64,000 nucleotides of DNA from Lewinellaceae bacterium. Its GTDB lineage: Bacteria; Bacteroidota; Bacteroidia; Chitinophagales; Saprospiraceae. This document shows, one piece after another, positions 59,394-64,000 of the stretch. Made by a program: the position numbers and the translations under genes. Within the stretch, counting starts at the first letter, position 1; every line of letters begins with the position of its first letter. The stretch covers positions 10,001-74,000 of the forward strand of contig JACJYD010000005.1 of the NCBI GenBank assembly GCA_020636275.1. Direction: 5' to 3'. Under the pieces are notes generated by a model, which made no database searches, was not told the DNA's origin, and saw nothing but the letters and a program-made list of their open reading frames with translations.

Positions 59394-60707
59394 CTACCTG
59401 CCCAACGCTTTATCCAGGCTTATCCGGGCTGTGACCTGATCGTAGAGCGCCTGAATATAGAGCTGTTGGGTTTGATAGAGGCTCTGTTCGGCCTGGGTGA
59501 TCTCGATGCTGGAGCCCACACCTTCCTTGTATTTGATCTGAGTGGTCTGGTAGATCCGTTCGGCCAATTCCAGATTGCGCTTCTGGCTGTCGAGGCGATC
59601 CTGCGCATTCAGATACGTTGCGCGGGCATTCTGCACTTCCAGATCGATGGCCCGTTCCAGGTCCATTTTTTGGTTGCGCACCACCTCCAGGTCGAGTTTG
59701 GAGCGTTCAATTTTGGCTTTTTTGCCAAAGCCATCAAAGATCGGCACATTCAGCTGAGCGCCTACGATGGTGGTGGGAAACCACTTTCCATCAGATAATT
59801 TATTGGCATACATCGATTGCTGGTAGGAGCCGAAAAGGTCCAGCGTGGGGATATAGCCCGAGCGGTTGAGCCGCACATTGAGGCCGTTGAGTTCTTCGCC
59901 CTTGCTGACCAGGGTGTATTCCGGGCGGACGGTGTAATTAACCGCGCCTGTCAGGTCGCTTTCGGAGGCGGTAGGTGACAGCGCTGTCAATTCTTCCGTG
60001 ACGGAAATGGGCTGATCCATCGGATAACCCAGGGCGAACTTGAGCGCATTGAGGGCAACTTCCTTTTGCCGGGCGATACTTTCGCGCTCCGTTTTGAGGT
60101 TGGCCAGGGATAACTCCAGACGATCGACATCCAATTGTTCCACAAACCCTTCCTTGAAGAGCGCCCGGGTTTCGGTGACCAACTTGTCCAGGTTCTCGAT
60201 ATTTTTATCCAGGATCTTGACGTTTTCCTCGATCAGCAAAGCGGGGAGATAGGCGTCGACTACCTGGTATTTGACACTTTGCCGGGTGGTACCCATTTCC
60301 AGCGCGGCATATTCCCGGTACATTTTGGCTGCTTTCAACCCAACCAGGTAAGAGGCGTCAAAGGCTTTGATAGAAAGATTGAGGCCCGCAGTCAGGCTGT
60401 TTTTGGTACCGAATTGAACTGCGATATCACCTGCTGTGGGGTCCAGAAAGTTGGGGATGATCTGGGTGGGGATATCGATAAAATAATTGTAAGCCACACT
60501 TCCCCGGAGTTGCGGGATACCGACGGCCCGGCGCTCGATGATCTGCTGGCGGGCGTCAGCCACTTTGATCTGGGCATTTTTCAGGTTGAGATTGTTCTCG
60601 TAAGCGTAGCGAATCGCTTCTTCCAGAGAGAAGGAGGCCGGCTCCTGCGCCCCTAATCCGAGGGGGAGCAACAGCAAAAAAAGGATGGAAAACTTCTTGG
60701 AATTCAT
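59394..60707 (-). CDS. TolC-family outer-membrane channel of the RND operon
   Basis: A 437-residue outer-membrane factor with signal peptide (MNSKKFSILFLLLLPLGLGAQ) and TolC segments (SFSLEEAIRYAYENNLNLKNAQIKVADARQQI, YQVVDAYLPALLIEENVKILDKNIENLDKLVTETRALFKEGFVEQLDVDRLELSLANLKTERES and FDGFGKKAKIERSKLDLEVVRNQKM). The C-terminal half repeats the plan. The start at 60707 opens the signal peptide. It sits between the TetR regulator and the adaptor. Confidence 0.92.
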   Translation of the reverse strand: MNSKKFSILFLLLLPLGLGAQEPASFSLEEAIRYAYENNLNLKNAQIKVADARQQIIERRAVGIPQLRGSVAYNYFIDIPTQIIPNFLDPTAGDIAVQFGTKNSLTAGLNLSIKAFDASYLVGLKAAKMYREYAALEMGTTRQSVKYQVVDAYLPALLIEENVKILDKNIENLDKLVTETRALFKEGFVEQLDVDRLELSLANLKTERESIARQKEVALNALKFALGYPMDQPISVTEELTALSPTASESDLTGAVNYTVRPEYTLVSKGEELNGLNVRLNRSGYIPTLDLFGSYQQSMYANKLSDGKWFPTTIVGAQLNVPIFDGFGKKAKIERSKLDLEVVRNQKMDLERAIDLEVQNARATYLNAQDRLDSQKRNLELAERIYQTTQIKYKEGVGSSIEITQAEQSLYQTQQLYIQALYDQVTARISLDKALGR

Positions 60708-60738
60708 TATTGATGGTTTTCTATTTTCAATTTTATTT

Positions 60739-61353
60739 TCAGCTTTCAGCGACTTTGCAATGGTTGGTCCGGATCCACTCCCGGCCTTTTTCCGATAAAA
60801 TGCCGTGCATATGGTATAGGATAAACTCGCGGTATAACTCTCCGCGGTCGTATTCCCGGAGTGGAAAGACCTCCTCATCGATCAGGTAATTGGTCTTGCC
60901 CACATAAAGCCGGGAGATGATGTCGACATGGAGATTGGGCCGGTAGAAACCCTGTTGAATGCCTCTTTCGAGGTTGTTCCTGATAATGGAAAAGATATAA
61001 TCCTGGTTGAGCTTGTGGATCATCTGCCAACTCTCCGGGTAATACTTCTGGAGATCGAAGAGGGTGGTGGGGGTGAGCTTGCGCAGTACCTGGGTTATGT
61101 ACCTCCCGATATTGAGCATCTCTTCGATGGCGTTGGAGGACTGCTGGTTGATCTCCCGGATCGTGCGTTGCTCGTCTTCGATAAACTGAAGCAGGACCTT
61201 GTGGATCAGGTCGGCTTTGTTATCGACAAACTGATACAGCGTTTTTTTGGAAATGCCCAATTCACGGGCAATGTCATCCATAGTGATGCTGCGGATGCCA
61301 AACCTGAGAAAAAGGGATTCGGATCTGGAAAGGATCTTTTCAATTGTTTCCAT
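60739..61353 (-). CDS. TetR-family transcriptional regulator
   Basis: A 204-residue repressor. The N-terminal helix-turn-helix is ILSRSESLFLRFGIRSITMDDIARELGISKKTLYQFVDNKADLIHKVL. The C-terminal ligand-binding domain is all helical. As the first gene of the efflux operon, it probably regulates the pump. METIEKIL at 61353 is the start; the longer in-frame extension upstream (to 61605) is basic and low-complexity and not part of the family. Confidence 0.92.
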   Translation of the reverse strand: METIEKILSRSESLFLRFGIRSITMDDIARELGISKKTLYQFVDNKADLIHKVLLQFIEDEQRTIREINQQSSNAIEEMLNIGRYITQVLRKLTPTTLFDLQKYYPESWQMIHKLNQDYIFSIIRNNLERGIQQGFYRPNLHVDIISRLYVGKTNYLIDEEVFPLREYDRGELYREFILYHMHGILSEKGREWIRTNHCKVAES

Positions 61354-61674
61354 GTACAGTCGGGTGATTTCTCGGCCGAACGGTTTTTGAAATCCGGCGC
61401 GAAAATACAGGCTGAAAACATAGGAAACAATTTTCGGTTCAAAAGTTTCCAAAGTTTTTTTCTCTAATCCAAAATGAGGCCGGCTGCCGGCTGGCTCCGT
61501 TTGGGGAATTACTGGGTGGGCAGCGGCTTCACCTGCCTGTTTGGACAATTCAGGGCGTCGAGAACTTCGGGAAGAAAATCCGCTATTCCGTCCGATTATT
61601 ACCAATCTTATTCAATCCTGTCTATTTTTGTCTCCCGAAATTGCAAATACTGAAGAAAAAACACTTCGGTTCAG
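61354..61674. other. Region upstream of the efflux operon
   Basis: About 320 bases between the TetR start and palindrome copy B. No gene is supported. The operon promoter and a TetR operator should be here, but I see no clear palindrome close to the start codon. GTTTCCAAAG and TTGGTAATAATCGG (minus strand) are the only modest candidates. Confidence 0.35.
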
Positions 61675-61745
61675 GTTCTCTGACATATAATTTATAAACA
61701 CTGCGGCCACCGGCCGCAGTGTTTATAAATTATATGTCAGAGAAC
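61675..61745. repeat. Long perfect palindrome, copy B of a dispersed element
   Basis: Two 34-base arms (61675-61708 and 61712-61745) are perfectly complementary around a 3-base ACC loop. The outer left arm begins GTTCTCTGACATA and the right arm ends TATGTCAGAGAAC, followed by TTAAGTA, exactly as at copy A (9668-9730). The inner arm differs from copy A by paired substitutions that preserve pairing. It lies 31 bases before the cytochrome c gene start. Confidence 0.85.
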
Positions 61746-61775
61746 TTAAGTATTGACGCTTTGAATTAAACCAGC

Positions 61776-62090
61776 ATGATGAAAAAACTCTTATTCTTCC
61801 TCGGCATTGCAGGATCGGTATGGGCTTGTACTACCTTGAATGCTGAGGATTCCAAAGCCGAGGGGGAGCAACTCTACCGGACTTATTGCGTGGCCTGCCA
61901 TGGTGCTAAAGGCAATATGGGCGGTAGTGGCGCCTTTGATCTGACGGTTTCCCCCCTGACCCTGGATCAACGAATAGAAGTGATCACCAATGGGCGCAAC
62001 GCGATGGCTTCCTTTAAGACGATGATCCCACCCTCGAAGATCCGGGCCGTGGCGGAGTATACCATGCAGTTGAAACCGAGCATGAAGTAG
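61776..62090 (+). CDS. Cytochrome c lipoprotein
   Basis: A 104-residue protein with a lipoprotein-type signal (MMKKLLFFLGIAGSVWACTT, Cys18) and one c-type heme site CVACH in GEQLYRTYCVACHGAKGNMGGSGAFDLT. The late Met of MIPPSKIRAVAEYTM is a candidate axial ligand. It is a small class I cytochrome, probably periplasmic electron carrier. Translation may start at the second Met (61779). The next gene starts seven bases later. Confidence 0.88.
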   Translation: MMKKLLFFLGIAGSVWACTTLNAEDSKAEGEQLYRTYCVACHGAKGNMGGSGAFDLTVSPLTLDQRIEVITNGRNAMASFKTMIPPSKIRAVAEYTMQLKPSMK

Positions 62091-62096
62091 GGGTTC

Positions 62097-63203
62097 ATGA
62101 TGACCGGAACCTGGTACGAAGGCCTCGGGCTCATGTCGGGCAGTTCGCTGGACGGGCTGGATATTGCATTTTGCCGGTTCCGGATCGATCCGGAAAACAC
62201 CGGAATAGTGCTGGACTGGGAATTGGGCCCGGCGGAAACGGTTTCGTTACCGGATGCATGGAAACAGCGCTTGAGCCGCCTTCCGGAGGGTTCTGCCCGC
62301 GACCTGGTGCAGGCCGACGCCGACCTGGGCCGTTATTGGGGCGAATTGTGCCTGCAATTTATGGAGCGCCATAAATGCCGGCCCGGATTTATCGCCTCTC
62401 ACGGGCATACGTTGTTCCATTGGCCGGAGCGAGGCGTGAGCACCCAGATCGGGTCGGGCGCCGGTTTGTCGGCCCTTGCCGGCCTCCCGGTCGTTTGCGA
62501 TTTTCGCGCCGCAGATGTTGTCCTGGGCGGACAAGGAGCGCCGCTGGCGCCGCTGGCCGATCGCTATTTATTCCCGGGGTACGACTATTACTTAAACATC
62601 GGAGGAATTGCCAATATCAGTTTTGAGAGGGAGGGATGCTGGACGGCCTTTGACATTGGCCCTGCCAACCAGATCTTCAACGCCCTGGCCCTGGAGGCAG
62701 GCCAGGATTACGATAAAGGCGGGGAATTGGCAGCCCGTGGGCGGGTAGACCAGACCTTACTGGAACACGTCGACGCCTTGCCCTATTTTTCGAAGGCGCC
62801 TCCCAAATCACTCGATAATGGATGGGTTGGCCGGGAGGTGTGGCCGTACTACGCAGATAAACGCCTTCCTTTATCCGACCGCTTATGCACTGCCGTCGAG
62901 CAATTGGCCCGTCAGACGGTCCGGGCCATTCGGAGCCGGGGGCCGGAACAAATAGAAAAGATCCGCCTTTTTGCCACCGGAGGAGGCATATACAATACCT
63001 TCCTGATGGACCGGATCGCCGCGAACCTGTCTGAAAAGATGCAAGCTGAGATGGTCATTCCCGAGGCCCGCGTAGTTGAATTTAAAGAGGCCTTGCTCAT
63101 GGCTCTGATGGGTGCATTCCGCCTGGCAGGAGTGCCCAATTGTATGGCGGAGGTGACCGGCGCAAAACGGGACTCGATCGGAGGAGCGGTATATGAACCC
63201 TGA
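62097..63203 (+). CDS. anmK: Anhydro-N-acetylmuramic acid kinase
   Basis: Cleaves and phosphorylates 1,6-anhydro-MurNAc during peptidoglycan recycling. It is 368 residues with the AnmK signatures GLGLMSGSSLDGLDIAFCRF at the N-terminus, the GHTLFHWP segment, YYLNIGGIANISF, FDIGPANQIFNALA, YDKGGELAARG, and the C-terminal FATGGGIYNTFLMDRIA. The active site is intact. It follows a cytochrome gene and precedes an epimerase, without clear pathway links. Start MMTGTWYEG; the second ATG is equally possible. Confidence 0.95.
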   Translation: MMTGTWYEGLGLMSGSSLDGLDIAFCRFRIDPENTGIVLDWELGPAETVSLPDAWKQRLSRLPEGSARDLVQADADLGRYWGELCLQFMERHKCRPGFIASHGHTLFHWPERGVSTQIGSGAGLSALAGLPVVCDFRAADVVLGGQGAPLAPLADRYLFPGYDYYLNIGGIANISFEREGCWTAFDIGPANQIFNALALEAGQDYDKGGELAARGRVDQTLLEHVDALPYFSKAPPKSLDNGWVGREVWPYYADKRLPLSDRLCTAVEQLARQTVRAIRSRGPEQIEKIRLFATGGGIYNTFLMDRIAANLSEKMQAEMVIPEARVVEFKEALLMALMGAFRLAGVPNCMAEVTGAKRDSIGGAVYEP

Positions 63204-63228
63204 TTCAAAAAACCAGTTTCTATAAAAC

Positions 63229-64000
63229 ATGGATAAAAGCGCACAGAAAATTTTGGTAACGGGTGGAACCGGCTTCATCGGCTCCTATCTCCTGCGGTAT
63301 TTATGGCAGGAAGGATACCGGTCTATCCGCGCCATGCGACGGGAGGAGAGCAAGATGGACCTGGCGCCGGAAATGGTCGACCGGGTGGAGTGGGTGACGG
63401 GTGATGTGCGCGATTACGGTTCGGTGGAAGATGCCCTGCAGGGAACCGAGGTTGTTTTTCATTGCGCCGGAGCCGTTTCATTCGATCCGCGCGACCGGCA
63501 TCTCTTGCGGCAGGTCAACGCCGAAGGCACGGCGAACATGGTGAATGGAGCCCTGGCTGTTGGGGTCAAACGGTTTATCCATGTGAGCTCCATCGCGGCC
63601 CTGGGGCGGTCCGAACATTCCAATCGCATCGACGAATCCTCCAAGTGGGAGCGGAGTTCGCTGAACAGTTGGTATGCCGTCACCAAATTTCAGGGCGAAA
63701 TGGAGGTTTGGCGGGGTGTTGAAGAAGGGCTCTCTGCTGTAATTGTGAACCCTTCTGTCGTTTTCGGAAGCGGAGATTGGAAGGGTAGCGGTACGGCCAG
63801 GATCTTTCATCTGGTAGGAAAAGGGTTGCCTTTTTACACTCCGGGGCAAACGGGCTTCGTAGATGTGCGGGACGTAGCCCGGTTCATGCTTCTGTTATTG
63901 GAAAAAAATATCACCGGCCAGCGCTACATTCTGAATGCAGACAACTGGAGCCTCCGGGACCTGACTACGGCTATTGCCCGGGCGATGGACCGCCCGCCTC
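63229..64000 (+). CDS. NAD-dependent epimerase/dehydratase (truncated at window edge)
   Basis: The first 257 residues of an extended short-chain dehydrogenase. The Rossmann motif is ILVTGGTGFIGSYLLRYL, the catalytic Ser/Tyr/Lys are in HVSSIAALG and SSLNSWYAVTKFQGE (YxxxK), and IVNPSVVFGSGDWKGSG follows. It resembles the 3-beta-hydroxysteroid dehydrogenase/dihydroflavonol-reductase group. It runs open to the last base, so it continues outside the window. Start MDKSAQKIL at 63229, 25 bases after anmK. Confidence 0.9.
   Translation, partial: MDKSAQKILVTGGTGFIGSYLLRYLWQEGYRSIRAMRREESKMDLAPEMVDRVEWVTGDVRDYGSVEDALQGTEVVFHCAGAVSFDPRDRHLLRQVNAEGTANMVNGALAVGVKRFIHVSSIAALGRSEHSNRIDESSKWERSSLNSWYAVTKFQGEMEVWRGVEEGLSAVIVNPSVVFGSGDWKGSGTARIFHLVGKGLPFYTPGQTGFVDVRDVARFMLLLLEKNITGQRYILNADNWSLRDLTTAIARAMDRPP

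Noticed and set aside
61675..61745. Palindrome copy B as an integron attC site or transposon end
   Set aside because: It lacks the RYYYAAC/GTTRRRY core sites and extrahelical bases of attC, and no integrase or transposase gene is near; a single isolated perfect palindrome is not enough for a transposon call.

Overview
The window looks like a chromosomal segment of a member of the Bacteroidota, most likely the Saprospiria (Saprospiraceae/Lewinella-like); the lineage is my inference. The reasons are: promoter-like TAnnTTTG boxes in front of many genes with few Shine-Dalgarno sequences, a type IX secretion sorting tail and a type IX plug protein, and many Bacteroidota-typical families (TIGR02757, DUF4783, DUF4197, DUF3667, DUF1572, the GlmU-like TIGR03991 family, fused E1 alpha/beta dehydrogenase). 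Base composition is moderately GC-rich, with AT-rich intergenic hairpins.

Layout. 1-1200: 3' end of a 23S rRNA gene, a spacer with a duplicated 5S 5' end, 5S rRNA and a strong terminator. 1.2-9.6 kb: housekeeping genes (gpmI, a TIGR02757 protein, a family 2 glycosyltransferase, aroA, pabB, an OmpA-family protein). 9.9-22.9 kb: CoA-ester catabolism: glutaryl-CoA dehydrogenase, then a phenylacetate-type lower pathway (3-hydroxyacyl-CoA dehydrogenase, PaaI thioesterase, PaaJ thiolase, a Bax-inhibitor-like membrane protein, a PaaY-like protein, PaaZ, an enoyl-CoA hydratase/isomerase), a fused 2-oxoacid dehydrogenase E1 and an alpha/beta hydrolase. folB, with an unusual C-terminal cysteine-rich domain, and a DUF4197 lipoprotein lie inside it. 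The ring-epoxidising paaABCDE genes and the ligase paaK are not in the window.

22.9-37.1 kb is almost entirely on the minus strand: a secreted beta-propeller protein with a type IX tail, a CatA-like acetyltransferase, small conserved proteins, a two-component system, a MORN/PDZ secreted protein, an ECF sigma factor with a membrane partner, a TPR membrane protein, and a protein that I read as an effector-associated N-terminal domain joined to a putAbiC-like (phage abortive infection) domain. 37.1-37.7 kb is a gene-free stretch with overlapping perfect hairpins. 37.7-42.7 kb: FKBP/TPR protein, YdeI-like protein, ribosomal protein L31, GlmU-like protein, spermidine-synthase-like methyltransferase and two tandem paralogous membrane TPR proteins. 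42.8-50.5 kb: lnt-metG on minus; radA, 3-methyladenine glycosylase and the type IX plug protein on plus. 50.6-61.4 kb: two efflux-related loci, a TolC plus adaptor pair without a pump and a complete TetR-TolC-adaptor-RND operon. 61.7-64 kb: cytochrome c, anmK and a truncated NAD-dependent epimerase.

The most unusual content is the candidate conflict-system effector at 35.7-36.5 kb and a set of long palindromes. Two of these, 52 kb apart, share flank and loop but have arms that differ by matched (compensatory) changes. No tRNA, CRISPR array, transposase or integrase was recognised.
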